Part shown: piece by piece, positions 12,101-25,207 of the stretch
Position numbering within the stretch: position 1 is the first letter of the stretch
How the letters are laid out: every line of letters starts with the position of its first letter
Assembly (NCBI GenBank): GCA_030268105.1
Contig: BSDZ01000089.1
Span: 496,001 to 560,000, forward strand
Reading direction: 5' to 3'
From: Volvox africanus
Taxonomy: Eukaryota; Chlorophyta; Chlorophyceae; Chlamydomonadales; Volvocaceae
Length of the DNA: 64,000 nucleotides
Notes under the pieces: model-generated
Databases searched by the model: none
Told to the model about the DNA's origin: nothing
What the model saw: the letters and a program-made list of their open reading frames with translations, nothing else
Made by a program: the position numbers and the translations under genes

Positions 12101-15100
12101 CCCTAGGGAGCTGATAGCCACAGCAAGACCCGAGACCACAAGTTCAGCTCCAAGATAACGCACCTGGAGGTCTGCCTGCGAAGCCATATAATGCGCGCGC
12201 AGCTCAGAGATTGTTTGATTCGCTTCAGTCAAAGCCCTGAGATGACATTCCGTGAGCTCCTCACATCGGCCCGCCAGGTCATTCCGGTCTCCCGTAAGCC
12301 TGAGGATCTGGCTTCTTAGATCCGCACTTTCCTGCTCCAGTTGACCGAGATTAGTCGCTAGCTCGTTCCAGCTCTGCTGAAGCAGTTCGTGCTTCGTATT
12401 CAGCTCTTCATACGCTTGGTTCTCAAGGTTACAGCGTGCAGTTAGATGGTCCAGCTGCAGCTCCAGCTCACGTTGCTCCCCTAGCAAATCGTCAACCCTG
12501 TGCAGCAGGCGAGGCACCGGGTGCGCTTTTACAAACGCAACACCACGCACCACCCAGGACACACAAGCCGGCAGGGCTTCCGGTAGCTGCAACTTGTGCA
12601 TTTCGTGGCAACCGCTAGCACCGCAAGGTGGACCTCAATTCCGCGCCCCCTTTCCACAAATTGTCCCGATTTCCCTATACAGCATCCATCCATGACAAAA
12701 GCAGCTAAACAAGTCAAAGTTCCCCCGTACTACAATCTACCTGCATGCATCTGCAGTATGGCATTCCTTAGCCTCCTGCAGCCAGCGCTTGAGCTGCTCT
12801 GCCTCCGTTACCAGACGAAGCCGCTCCTCCTCTGCCCGCTCCGCCCGTTCCAAGGAAGCGGCCTCCATAGCAACCAGAGCCTGAGGGCCGTGACGTAAAG
12901 ACGGTTAGTTTTCAAACGAGATGGTATGTTTCATGCAAATTAATGCTTGGGTTAGGTAGCAGCCGAGCAGTGGGCAGCAGAGACGCTGCTAGCTCCATGA
13001 CGTAGAAGCTCCTGGCCTAGGTAAGCACCCGCGCACTGCTAACGCGGTATGACGCCAGCTATTTACCCGCACTGCCAGTGGTCCTAAAATATCCAAGCCT
13101 CACCCCAGGCGACCCAACTCACTTCCAGATGGCGACGTAGGGCGCCCAATTCCTTCCGGTGAGTTGCATCTAGAACCGGCGCCTCGTCACCAGCATCGTC
13201 AGTATTACGGCCTGCACTGCTATTGACAAGTGTTCCCGAGAGATCCTCCTCTGTGGCGGCTACACATGGCGGGGCGGAGATAAGCGCTGCCATTGCGGCA
13301 TGCAGGTCTACTGCCAGGTCCTGCTGGTGATGTTCTGGGTCCGTGTCTCCCTCCGCAGTTCCATGATTGTACCAGCTGGTGCTTGGGCTCTGCTGGGGGC
13401 TGAACGTCGATCGGCGGCTTGCACTAGCGCTGACATGGCGAGATGCAGCTGCTACAAGATCACTGACACTCCGAGAGTATGCATCCAGTTCCTGCGACGA
13501 AACGAAATGGCATTCAGCGAACGAAATGACATTCAGAGCGTTTTGGGTCTGCGACAATCCATCCTTATGGCATGCGATGTGGTCACATCATCGCCCCTTA
13601 GCCTCGGTCGCTATACTGGCAGCCTTACAAGATCGAATCCAGCACGCAAATCCCCCAAGCAATACTTGACAGCACCTATCTTCTCTCCCCATGACCTAAC
13701 TAGAACAATAAACGCTTACATACCAGCTGGAAGCGCTCCTTCTCAGCTCTCATCGCTTCCGCTTCCGCCTCCGCCGCCTCACTGCAGCTTCGCAGCACTT
13801 CCAGGTGCGCAGCCAAGCACACAAGGCCCTCTACTTGGGCATCCACATTCGCCTGCGAGAAACGAAACCACCACCTTGCCGTCATTTTGCAGTCTGTCCT
13901 TGAGTAGAAGCTGCTTTTCACCTTTGTGCAATCAAACGTATACATGTACATGAATGCAAAGATTTGTGTGATTTATGTAAATGTAGGCGCAGCAGGACAG
14001 TCATACCTGGCCTGGGGCTGGCGTGACGCCTGCAGCACATTGTTGCCATCCGAAAGCGCGACGCTCACGCGAAGGGGTTGGGATGTTAAATTACAGCGAA
14101 ATCGGGCTGAGCTCCATTACCCGTTATGGGCGCACCGGGCTCCATGCCCGTTAACTTCCCGGCCGTGTACACATAGAAATTCCGCCCATTGCACATCAGC
14201 CAAAAATCCGCCTACTACAAAAAAGTCCGCTTTTGCGTCGCACTTTAAAATGTCTTTACACTCACCTGCGAGATGCGGCGGAGAGCCACGGTTCCATTGG
14301 CGGCTGGCACGCAGGCCAGCGGCTCTGTGGCTAGCGTCAAAGGCCCTGCTACCACTGATGCTACCAGTTCTTGCGGGGTACTTGTGGCATCATGGGTCAC
14401 CTCCGGAGCCGAAAGTCCAATGCGCAGGCGGCGGCTGGTGTGCTGGTCGCGTTGAGGCGTGACCTCCACGCTACTGCCCCAGTTACTGTCACCAGCGCCG
14501 CCATCCGCTGCCGCCGCCTGGTGCGGTGACTCGTCAAGGTGCTGATCCTTCCCGGCCCGGCCGCACAGTGGCCTCATCGGCAACTTTGAGGCTGCTGCAG
14601 CGTTGAGAGCTTGTTCCGCAGCTGCAGTCACAGCGTTCAGCTGCCAGGGATAACACAATCCACAAAGAAGGGGACCGCAAGCAGACGGTCGGCCTCAGGG
14701 GAGATTTATCTAGGAATTTTGGATCTAGGAATTTTGACCAGTCTGCTGCAGCTTACCCATCAACAGACGGATTAAGGAAACCCTAAGCATTCGGTGCACG
14801 CGATTTTTGCGGCAGCACGCGATGTGAATACTAAAACAATGGCGCATGCACACGTACCACAGACAAGTAACGTCACCCTATCACTGATTATACTGCGCGG
14901 CATAGCAATCAACAGAAGGTAAAACAAAATGGCATGCACGGCACGGTTTTCATACATTAAGACCACATAGAAGAAAGGTTCAGCTGTGCTGGAGCTCTAT
15001 ATGTGTGGCGCGCTGCAAGCAGTTGTTAACGACAAGGTACAGAAACTGAGACAGAATTTGAAGTCATAACATGCATGCCTCTCCGCGGCCTCCTCGGCCC

Positions 15101-18100
15101 CTTTTTATCAATGGCGCCCCATTTACGACCAGGTTAGACCCTTTCACAGTGAAAGCACCGAACGGCACCCCAACCTTCCTCTTCTTGCATGGCAATCTCC
15201 AGGCAAGCCTCATGGTCATAGCTCCTACCTGGCGTCCCATCTCTGACAACTCTGAAGTCATCAGGCGGTTCTTATGAAGTAAGTCCTCAACACGCTTCTC
15301 AGCCTGCCATGTACGATCCGACAACCGGCCACTGTAGCTCTTCAGTAGTCGGACCTTAAGGACGGGTAGGAAAACACGTGAATACCGTCAGCCCAAGGCC
15401 AGCAAAAGGAGATAAAGGACGCGCCAAACCTAGGTCCGTACGCCTGGGAACCCTTGTTCTTGCCCAAAATGTCCATCTGCCCGATCATCATCTCCATTCG
15501 GCGCTCAAGGAGTTGACACCATCAACGCACCTGCTCCAGGAAGGCCATAAAACGCAGCCCCCCATCGCCAAGATTTCTGGATGCCAGCAGCGTAGGCTCA
15601 CCGCCTGTGTGCAGAGTCAAGCATGGACAATAACGCAATAGCACAACCAGAGAGGCCATGGAGCGGTGCGAGGGAGGAAGAACTCGAGGTATGCATCGGC
15701 CACGAAAACATGTCTGTAAAGGAAGAACAGATTTGCGTGGTGGAGAAAGCAGAAGCTACCAAGATTATTGCAAGGAAACAAGGAAGATTAGAAAACATAC
15801 AATTTGACAATAACTGTGCTCACAATTTAAAAGAGCAAATTGCTGCTCAACTTACCGGCCTTACAGTTACCTAAACACTCAGTAAAATCATTTAATTGTT
15901 AAAGAAAGAAGGCCCCCTTGTAAACCAAGTACAAAAACACCACAGTAAAATGCGCTCCTCCTGAAATTCTTAACACCCCTCAATGATTTGTAAAACCTAT
16001 TGTTTACAAAGAAACTCTGTTAATAAAATCCGAAGAGTTAAATTGGTATCCGAAATTTAAGAAAACCAAGCTTGGCACATTAGGACGCCCGAACAGGCCA
16101 GGGAAAACAAAAAATCCGCACGGTGCACACTCGGACGCCGGCGGTAAGATCTGCAGGTCAGCACACCTTCGGCCTGTGGGACCATTGCCTGGGACGCGCC
16201 CGCTACACCCTCCGTCTCCAACACCACCACCACCTCGGGCAGCGTTGACTGAAGGAATACCTGCATGATGGTGCACCATTATATAGAGGGATTGGCAAGG
16301 GTAGTGACGGCCATTGGAATCGGTTTTGTCAAGAAAATATGTTTTAGGACCCTCGGCAGGCCGCCGATGCAAGGAATGCCGGAACACGTGGTGGGACTGA
16401 GAAACCTGTAGCAATAGTTCTGGTTTTAGATCACACGGCTGTTGAGTCGAAAGCCTGGCTGTGCAACGTTCTGTGTTCCATAGAGCCAGCCTTATTTTTA
16501 CAAGCCCAAGGAATAGCCGCCGGTGCCGCCCAGGTACCCAGCTTGCTCCACACAACACATGCACAAAAACAATCCGTACAGCGAGTGGAAATAACGAGAA
16601 AGCGGACATGCAAGGGAAAGGGTTCAACTCTGCCTGGGTCGTCAGGAACTGTGCATGGAATTTTCTACACAAATTCAACACAAACCGCGACGATTGGAGC
16701 TGCCTACGAATGGTTGTGTATATGTGTACCTCTGGAAAGAAAGCACACGGGCGCATGAAAGCGGGCTTAGGTAAAGCTTTTGGCTTCTTGGTACTTGTCA
16801 CAAGTAAATACGAGTGCCCAGGTTCGACTCTCCACTAAATAGCCAGGCCCGCCGCCGTCAGGTGACAGAAGATCAAAGCATGCGGTCTGCCGCAAAGTCA
16901 GATCCGTTACTTTGTCGATAAAAAAACACGATGGAAACGGTTCTAGCCGGACGTGCCTACACGCACGACGTATACCCGCAGGTACGCGCGCTAACGCCTG
17001 CTGTAAGACCATCAGCGCAATGCTTACCTACATCCTCTTGTTACGTATATCCCCCTGCACCTACAGCCCCTTGGCTGACCCATTCTGCCGAGCCATCTGT
17101 GTTTGCACCACAACACTCAGGTGGCACACGACACTCTCCACGCGATTCCCCGCATCCACACCGGAACTAATGTACTCGCTGGCTTTCGCGCCCACATTGC
17201 AAAGCCCAGCAGAAGCCGCTTCCGCCACCATCCCACCCTCCACCTCACAATCCCTTATGATCTTCCCGGAGGATGGCTCTCCCAACACATGTAAAGAAGG
17301 GCTTAGGCACTCCATGCTAAGGTAAAGCTCATCGCCTCCAGGCGACGCCTCAACGCCCCTGCAACCATCCATGCTGCTCTCCGCCCCTACCCCATGCTCC
17401 CACCCGCCCAAACCCACCCTCAGCTCCCCAGCACAGCGGTCCAGTTCCTGCATCAGGGCTGCCGATGCTGCCGCAGTGGCACGATTTTTCACCTCCAACT
17501 TGTCCACCTTTTCAGCAAGCTCCGATATTCCGGACTTCGCCGCATCACGCTCCTCAGCCAAGCGCTGATCCGACACTTGGCGCAGACGCTCTGAGACCTG
17601 CAACGTTTCAATTTAGAGCAGATCGACCCTTCAACAAGACGAAAACGAGACGCGCCGAGCTGTGCACGATAAAGAACCAAGACCGCTGCTAGTTTCTACT
17701 AGCAGCGGATAGTAGTCCTAGAAGGACGAGGTAAAAAGGAAGCAGAAAGATGCACAATATGCAGGTGATCGTGTAGGCGACGGCCGTGATATGCACGGAG
17801 CTTAGCCAGCGCGATGAATATGTTATGAGGCGCATGGATATAAATAGACATACTGTTCCGCTCTTGGCAAGGATCGTGCCCCACAGCAACCGGTGGAGCC
17901 TTAAGCATATCCAGGAGTTTGAACCTAGTCAGCTCTTCGATCCACGGCCTGTTAAATAATTTATATCGTACACGGGAACAAGAGTAATAGAGTCAAAACA
18001 CCTTACAACCCCAACCATACCCTTAGGCGTGCCTCGATCTCGATATAGCGGACTTCCATCTGTTTTATACATTGCCTCGCGTCTGCCCATTCATCCTGGA

Positions 18101-21100
18101 CCTGATGAAGCTGCACGCGCAAAGCAGCAGCCTCCTGTCGCAGCTGAGCACACTCCTTGTCATGTTCAAAATGCGCCGCCTGCATTGCCGCCTGCAAAGC
18201 CATGGCTTTCTGCTCATGCAATGCGAACAATTCTACCGCACGGTTTCTGGCATCAAACTCTAGCTGCGCAATCTGCTCCACTACAACTGCCAGGGCCGAC
18301 GAGGTACGACCTGCTGAAGCTTCCTGTTGCGTGATAGGCTCGCGCTGTGGATCCAGCTGAATTGCTTCAGCTTCCACAACGACCAGGCGCTCGCGCAGTG
18401 GGCCCTGCACAGCTGCGTGTACCTCCGCAGCGGCAAGCCGCCTGCTTAGAATGGCGACCTCATCCGCGTGACGATCGGCAGTCTCAGCTGCAATTGATGC
18501 TAGCTGAGAGTTTACATTACACATTGACATGGCATTCTCACGACTGTACCTCTCTGCCTCCAAGACACGCTGCATCGCCACGTCAATTAACACCAGCTTG
18601 TTACGGAGGTCCACAAAGTCAGTGCAACGCTGCTTCAGCTGTGCGGCCAGTGCCGACATCTGGGACACCAAGGCGTCCACCTCGGCCTGCCATTGCTGTG
18701 TGGTCCGCACCTCCCAATCTCTGCCCACCTCCATCGCGGTAGTTAAAGAGGACAGCTGATTGAACATTGCTATGGATTGCATTTTGCGCTCTTCAGCATC
18801 CGCTTCTGACGCAGATAGTCTCTCCTTCGTGCCTTCCAGCTCCAGGCATGCGGCCTTCGGCAGAGTGGGTCAGGGCATGACCGGTTATGGGAAATGTGTG
18901 CAAACACCGCCGTGAGGATATAAAGAGGCTAGCAGGCAGCGGATATGTGCGGAAGCGTATAGGATAACACATAGGTTATCTACAGGTGCAAGAACACACC
19001 CCAAGAATATTCTAGAACAAACATACGTTGGAGAGGGCCTTCGAGAGATCCAGAACCACCGATGGCAGAGCATTTGCGTGGATTCAAGCGATTATCCTGT
19101 CGAATAGGATAACGTTCCCAGACGATCTGGGTCCATGTCACAGATGAGACACCAACATAACCCATAGTGTACGACCGCCATCTTACCGCGTGCAATCCCT
19201 CCAAAGATAATAATTTCTCCTGTAGGATAACTTCGCAGGCCTTCCATTCAGCGGCAAGACGCGCCCGCTCTTCTTCCTGGTCGCGAATTTGTACATTCAG
19301 CTGCAAAATGGCAGCATCGGCATCCTCCAGCTTTCGACGCATCATGTCCTCAGAAGCTTCATGCTGCGCCCGTACCGCGTTTAACTACACAAAACGTTGT
19401 GTGCAGCGTGGAGACAAAGGGAATGTCGTATATAAATCATGCTCGGCGCATGTGGCTAAATCAGTATGCGGTGGAAGGGTCTGCCCAATTAGGATCGGGT
19501 AGTCAGGTGCTTGGGGCCTAATGCAGTGTCAAAAATTTGCATCGCGCATCAGCATAAGATGAAATTGCTGCACGCTTTGGACCTCTGAAGTAGAGGAGAC
19601 GAAGCGAGGTTATGAATAGGCAAGGGAAGCATATGGGTGACCGCGTTTCTTTAATCGTAACAGGACACTTAATGCTAGTGGACATAACCAGGACGACAGG
19701 AAGCACCAAGCGTAAGGGCACCAATAGTTACACTTGGTGGCTGTAACAAAGGCTTCCGGACTGGCATTGATTGATTTAGCGAAAAGCATCGTCAATTGGA
19801 AAATAGCCCCCCGCTCATTAATTGTACTCTCCTCCTGCATTTGAAGATAACACTCCGCGCAAACCAGCATGTTCCACGACGGTGCCGCTTATCGCACAAG
19901 TGCGGAACTATCCTCCACTCACATTTGCCAACTGCTTCCACACCCTCATTCGAGGTACTTGCTACATGGTTTCTGACACACTTCACAGTGCCGAGTGCAA
20001 TAGCCAACCTGCTAAATTCCCTAATCTCCAAAGAAGTTAGGCAAGGCTGTACCAGAAAACGCTAGGAAGCAGCACCTTAATGTGGCACCTGTCATACCAG
20101 CTCATGGGCAGGTGCCACAGGTTAATGTAATGCCTTTTAATATTAATCCACGCCGCATGTAGCACATGCAAAGCGGCGCAGTCACAACGACACGCCATTC
20201 GTTCAGGGAAAGTGTCCGAAAGATGGACGAAAACAAGCGCTATAGTAACTGCGCTTTAGCTTGATCTAAGAAGCAGGCCTTGTCTCAAAGCTGCTGGGTG
20301 CCGTCATTCACTTGAGCTGCTACGCTCCGGCAGTGGGACGAAGGTCCAAGACTGCAGGGGCGTGCGGAAGGGTGCACATCGCAACTGCAACCGAACATTG
20401 GCCAGGGCTATGGGATACTCTTTGCCAACTAAGCCGTGTTGTTTTCGTCCAGTTGACTTGAGGAGCCCCCATGAGGATCAAGACAGGACAGCTTAAGGAG
20501 CTGCACAACGGCTCCCTCCCAACGGCTACCTTAACGTGCACGTTCGATAGATACCAAATCCATACCAATACAACACATCCGCCTTGTCAGTCGTCACACC
20601 AGTCGTGTGGTGTGGGATAGGCGACCGAGGGACAAACCCTGTCAAGGTCGAGCGAACTGACCATGCAGGTAACTGAGCTTTACTCGACTGAGGTTAAATA
20701 TGCCCACACCAGCGTCCGTGACTGCTATTCGTGGGCTTTTAAAAGCGATATATACTGTAACTCCATTTATGATGTTACTTTTCTGTGTGAGCGGTAAAGC
20801 TTTCCGTGTATTGGATGTACGATTTCCCCACAGGTTGCAATGCGCAACGAGATCACATAGGGACTGGTCTCCCCCGAGCATGCTAAAAATACCACAGTCA
20901 ACGTCCTGAAGCATGTACTGGCTCAGGGCGTGATTAAGCCGGCGCACCTGCGTGTTCACCTCTGACTGCTCACTGCGCAACCTTGCGTTGTCTGCGTGGG
21001 CGACCTGAAGTTCCTCGTGCAGCTCCGCCATCTGCAGGTGATTAGACATAAACGATGTCCTTCGGAAATGATACAAACAGAACGAAAAACATCAACCTTG

Positions 21101-24100
21101 AAGTATAAAGGTATTATAATACTAATCGGCACCGATTCAATAACACCAAGCGCTTTCCTTGTGTAGCCCCCAATACACCTAAAGCATGCAATCACCTTAG
21201 TTTTCAGCGCTTCCAGCTCGTCGCACTTGACATCCATCATCTCGACCACAGATGCCACTAGGAACAACGCAGTAACATCTCCGTTGCGCTGTTTGGCAAG
21301 TCAGGAACATGCACCATTGGACACCATGGAAAGGGTTAGACAAAAACTTAGGACAGCGCCACGAACTCACAGTAATTCAATTTCGAGCACTTGCCAAATG
21401 GACTCCATACGGCTGCTTGTAGTCTTAAAGTGCGAACCCAAAAAAGTCTGCGAATCAGGACGCCCTACCTGGCTATGCTCTATATGAAATGCGGTCCTGC
21501 CACTGGAACAGCACGTCCCAAGGCAAATCTAGTGTAACATTAAAAATGCGCGCATGCCAACTTGACTTTTCAAGTAATGTATATCGCCGATTGGTGTATA
21601 TTCCCCGTCTTGTTCACCTCAATATATCGGCTGCACTCGCGCGCCACTTGGTTCAGCTCGTTGTTACGCTCTTCCAAAGCCTCTACAAGCTCCCCGACAA
21701 GCCTGTGAGATGACAGGTAAACAACAGCTTAGCGGTTTACCCCGATCAATCAGGGAATGAAGCAGAAAACATCGCAGGGCACTTCACGTCATTCAAATTG
21801 GACCATGGGATGGATGTCAGAGACATCATTGATGAGAGCTGAGGGCACGACAGGTACGCAACCCGTCCAGGTAAAGGACTAACAGAACAGACTTTGACAT
21901 ATCGCCAGGCTTGCCAACCCTCCCAAGTGCCATCGATGCCGCCAGAAACGACTGTTTCCTGCGATTCCCACCTGCTGACATCATCTAAGCTGCTCTCAAA
22001 CGCCTCGAAGCGAGGAACTCCGATACTCCAAAACTTCGCAAAGCGGCTGTTAAGATCCGACAAGTTATAACAGAGGCCCATTCTTTCCTCCTGCATCGAA
22101 GCAATCTCTGCCTGCATCCAGAAAGCCAGAACCGGAGCAGGAGAAAGTGTCACAGAAAGGAATGATGAACGAACGATACAAGGTCAGCGCCCTGCGTCAG
22201 TGCAGACCTTATCTCAGGTTCCCGGATGCGACGATAATGAACCACAGGGTTAATATCTGATGAAGTGCGCCCACGTCGCAGCTGAAAGAATACTGACTTG
22301 GCAGTACAGGTACCTAAACCAAGCGAACTTACAGACATGATTTGAGAGCAAAGGTCCTGCGACGATAACTTTCGTGTCGCACTTACAAGCTGCGCTTTTG
22401 CTTCCTCCTTGCTAGTCTGCAAAGGCAAAGAAGATACACGGATTCCCTCTGTATACCCCTCTGAACTCCCAGTGCAGATCTCACTTATCCATGCATGAGT
22501 GCCAAGATGATAGCGGGAAGACGTTAGATAAGTGTTCCCTCTCCCTATTGATGCCATTTTCCTGGCAAAGAGATGACCCATATGTGATGCACAAATAACA
22601 CACAGCATTCGTAAATAAGTGGCACCTGCAGCATGTCTACCTCCGCCCGGAGGGTGGAAGCATCCTTCTCTGCCTTCTGTAGGTCCTCCTCGAGCCGCGT
22701 TGCCTCATGGCTTTTTTCCTCCAGTTCTTTGCTCAACACAGCCGCCTTATCCTCAAGTCGCGCTACATCATTCTTTGTCTTGTTCAACTCCTTGCGAAGA
22801 TTGTTCACCTCTATCTCATGATGTGCTTCAGCGTCCTGAGCTTCCTGGGAAGCAGAGGCGGACACCATCCGCATGAAACTTGCTGAGGCCCAAAACACCA
22901 AGGTAAAACAGGAAGCAGAATCGGGCTATGGGGGGCTGCGTCACAGCGTGGGGCAGAGGTGGATGCCCTGCGTGTTGAACTGCTGGAGGTCCAGGATGTT
23001 GCGGTGCAACGGGAAGCAGAGGCGAAGAACCTTTAATCGGAATTGCTTCACGCCCATGATGCCATGGCACAACAAGAAGCAGAGGCGGAGAACCTCCGTG
23101 CGAGATTGCTGGAGGCCCAGAATCCCGCTGCACAACGGGAAGCAGCGGCAGGCATCCTCCAAGAAAAATGGAAGACAACTGCTGCTGGGAAGAAGCGTCC
23201 TGGGCCTCCAGCAATCTCACGCGACGGTTCTCTGCCTCTGCTTCTTCTTGTGCCACGGCGCCTTGGGCCTTGAGCAATTCTAATCGGAGGTTTTCTTATT
23301 GCGCCGCAGCATCCTGAGCCTCCAGAAATTGTCCACAGAAGGTATCTAACCCTGCCTGAATGCTAAGCACTTGGTGCTTGCCTGGTGCAGTTCAAAATCT
23401 CCGTGCTGGGCCTGGGATAATTTGAGACGGGAGTAGCTACAGTAAATGGCATATTGGCAACTTACCAGATTAACACGTAAATAAACACGGCTCTCTATCG
23501 AAGCAGGATAAGAACATACCTGCGCATTGGGACGGCCAGATGAAGCCTGGCCCTCCTCTTGCTGGTGACCTGACACGCGGGCAGCACACGAGATATTTGC
23601 GACGACCCGTTTCGCATGCACAGAAACTGAAGGGGAAGAGAACAAACTGTCCACCACGGGTGCATGAGAAAGCTAATATGGGAACGTGGACACCTTACCC
23701 TGAGTAGAGGTGCTCCATGGTGAGCCCAGAGCGCCAAAAAGAGTGGGAACTGTCTCAGTCGATCCTAATATACGCGCATTGCCTGAAGGAGCCGCATGAG
23801 ATGTCAGCACTAGAGCGGTGTAACCACAAGGCATCCCGTTGGTCCCAACCTCACCGCGGGTGGCTGTCGGAGGAGTGAGAGGCAGACCCATCTCTGTCAG
23901 TTGCCTCTGCCGCTCAGCTAGGATAGTGCGGCGCAACTCCTGCTTCGTGAAGTGCAGAGTCCTCTCCACTTCCTTCTTCTTGTTCCTGTGGCAAATTATG
24001 CCCTTCAAATAAGCGACATATTTGTATACATGCCATGCCTGCCATTACATCTTCATAAGGACACACAGGCATCCGCATATTACACGTGCTGCCCACGACC

Positions 24101-24638
24101 TAATAAACCCCCAAGGACTCCTGACTAACGGCCCTGTCCAGTGGAGGAACACTTGTCAGCATCAACAGTAATCTGAATTTAAAACAATGCAAGATGAATT
24201 ACAAATCCTTACAACCTGGCTTGGAATTACTTACTCAAGACAGTCAATCCAGTCGTTCTTTTGCCGCAAGACATCTTCAAGAGTCTCAATTTTACGCGAT
24301 TTCTTATCGATGTCCTTCTTTAAGGCATCCTGCATATGGTAAAGGACATATGATGTCGAAAGCAAGATCTACGGGAACTTTACTAAGTCGAACAGGATTA
24401 AAGATCAGCGAGTATCATATTAACGCCAATGTTTCGAAAAGACGGAAAAGGTAAAGCTTACAATAGGAACCCATGCCTCCTCCTTCTCCCTCTTCGCAGC
24501 ATCGCGCTCTTTGCGGGCTAACTCCAGTTCTAGCTCCTGACTTTCGATTAGTTCCTCTTGACGTCTGCAACATTCTAGGAAATACCAGGCTAGGAAGCCA
24601 AACAGCAATGCCAATGATCCTAAAAGAACTGACCACAT
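827..24638 (-). CDS. Giant membrane-anchored coiled-coil protein (about 4,260 aa, about 30 exons)
   Basis: The proposed start is the ATG at 24638, preceded by an in-frame TAG. The first residues form a hydrophobic helix (WSVLLGSLALLFGFLAWYF) followed at once by charged coiled coil, so the protein should be an N-anchored rod. Coiled-coil sequence then runs through exon after exon. The largest exon (3355-9903) carries about 86 tandem 21-residue units, and the end is a Ser/Gly/Pro-rich tail stopping at the TGA at 827-829. About 30 exons can be joined with matching reading phase at every junction I modelled, and 24 of 29 introns are phase 0, which supports one gene rather than several. I do not recognise the family. 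Golgin/giantin-like tethers and basal-body or flagellar-root rods have similar architecture, but no diagnostic domain is visible. Weak points are exons near 23382, 20948, 21288 and 16165, whose borders are uncertain, and a possible extra exon near 19.8 kb. Confidence 0.7.
3790..9260 (-). repeat. 63-bp coding minisatellite, about 86 copies (21-residue coiled-coil unit)
   Basis: Each 63-bp unit encodes 21 residues, three heptads. Core-type positions are Leu2, Ala6, Leu9 and Leu13, with polar residues at 16 (Arg or Thr) and 20 (Arg). Units differ by a few alternating choices: Arg or Glu at position 3, Gln or Glu at 8, Arg-Ser-Ser or Lys-Ala-Ser at 10-12, and Glu-Arg, Glu-Thr or Asp-Arg at 15-16. 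I saw no frameshift in about 5.5 kb, which points to selection on the frame as well as homogenisation. Confidence 0.95.
6601..7880 (-). repeat. Higher-order repeat: 504-bp block of eight 63-bp units, about 2.5 copies
   Basis: The rare Gln-Leu variant (CCAGCTG instead of CCCGCTG) recurs at about 6962 and 7466, exactly 504 bp apart. Whole eight-unit blocks starting at 6601, 7105 and 7609 share the same order of unit variants. The third block diverges after about 270 bp. This is recent segmental duplication by unequal exchange within the array. Confidence 0.85.
10158..17597 (-). other. Giant gene, middle exon block
   Basis: Exons on the minus strand: 17597-17418, 16260-16165 (short, hydrophobic-rich, less certain), 15354-15229, 14640-14266 (Ala-rich with a polar His/Asp/Ser linker), 13852-13724, 13491-13123 (Ser/His/Asp-rich, low helix content), 12880-12741, 12497-12164, 11963-11898, 11623-11171 (151 codons of classical coiled coil), 10845-10711 and 10205-10158. 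The 12741/12497 junction splits an Arg codon. All the others are phase 0. Intronic DNA between them shows only short direct repeats, for example ATCTAGGAATTTT twice near 14.71 kb. Confidence 0.6.
18021..24638 (-). other. Giant gene, N-terminal exon block (membrane anchor plus coiled coil)
   Basis: Exons read from the minus strand, high to low: 24638-24462 (membrane helix plus charged coil, donor GTAAGC), 24329-24235, 23985-23699, 23626-23520, perhaps 23411-23382 (needs a GC donor), 22844-22626, 22416-22333, 22111-21972, 21702-21618, 21288-21196 (weak acceptor), 21031-20948 (could run further), 19384-19187 and 18854-18021. The last is 278 codons of Ala/Glu/Gln-rich coiled coil. Phases join throughout, for example 24235 ends two bases into a Glu codon completed at 23985. 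The exon at 23985-23699 ends in a Pro/Gly/Thr-rich linker. A possible extra exon near 19.84-19.75 kb could not be placed. Confidence 0.6.
22977..23337. repeat. Head-to-head inverted array of decayed 63-bp coiled-coil repeats in an intron
   Basis: On the plus strand, units start at 22977, 23040 and 23103 (63-bp steps) and read as Leu-Leu-Glu-Ala-Gln plus Gln-Arg-Glu-Ala-Glu type coil, with a TAA near 23033. On the minus strand, related units lie at 23211, 23274 and 23325; the last spacing is shortened by 12 bp and the unit has a TAA. Bases 23064-23122 and 23198-23256 are inverted copies, including a perfect 19-bp core (23102-23120 with 23200-23218). The stops and the mixed orientation argue for intronic, decayed copies of a repeat related to the gene's own coil. 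Confidence 0.75.
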
Positions 24639-25207
24639 GGTCACCTAAAGTGTCATATTGCAATCAAGGATATGGCATGTTGGCATCAGCGTATTAGTAT
24701 GTCAACTGCAACCTTGAAGAGCTGGTTTCCTGAGACGGCGGCCTCCAGAATCCAAAATGACGTAATATTGTCCAACAGCGATGACAGCCAGCATCTGAAC
24801 AAAGGTTCACAAAACTCAAACCATCAACCTGATACTTCGGGGGATATTTACACTAACGTAGTGCTAATCCTCTTGCGCAGAACATTGAATGGAAGGAATG
24901 AGTTGGAACTTTACGGAAGGCCTTGCGTCCCTTTCCGCTTAAGAGGGTGTCACGGTGCCAATAAGGGGTCCAACGAAGGACTTGGCGTCTCTGGTGTGAA
25001 TTAGCTTTCATGGTTTTGTGTAAGATACACTTAAAGATATCTGCTTTCGAGGCACACCCACGCAGAATCTCTGCACGCTTTCATACCCAACCAAGGCACA
25101 ACGGCGAGGCCAGTGAATATGCTCCTCAATCCACACCGTCCGTGGTGCCATCATACACCCGTTCTTTATAGGGGCTATGACTGATTAGGGCATAGCTTTT
25201 GTTACGT

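Noticed and set aside
16740..16840. GGTTCGACTC resembling a tRNA T-loop near 16.82 kb
   Set aside because: The flanking bases do not form a T stem or acceptor stem, and the site lies in an intron of the giant gene.
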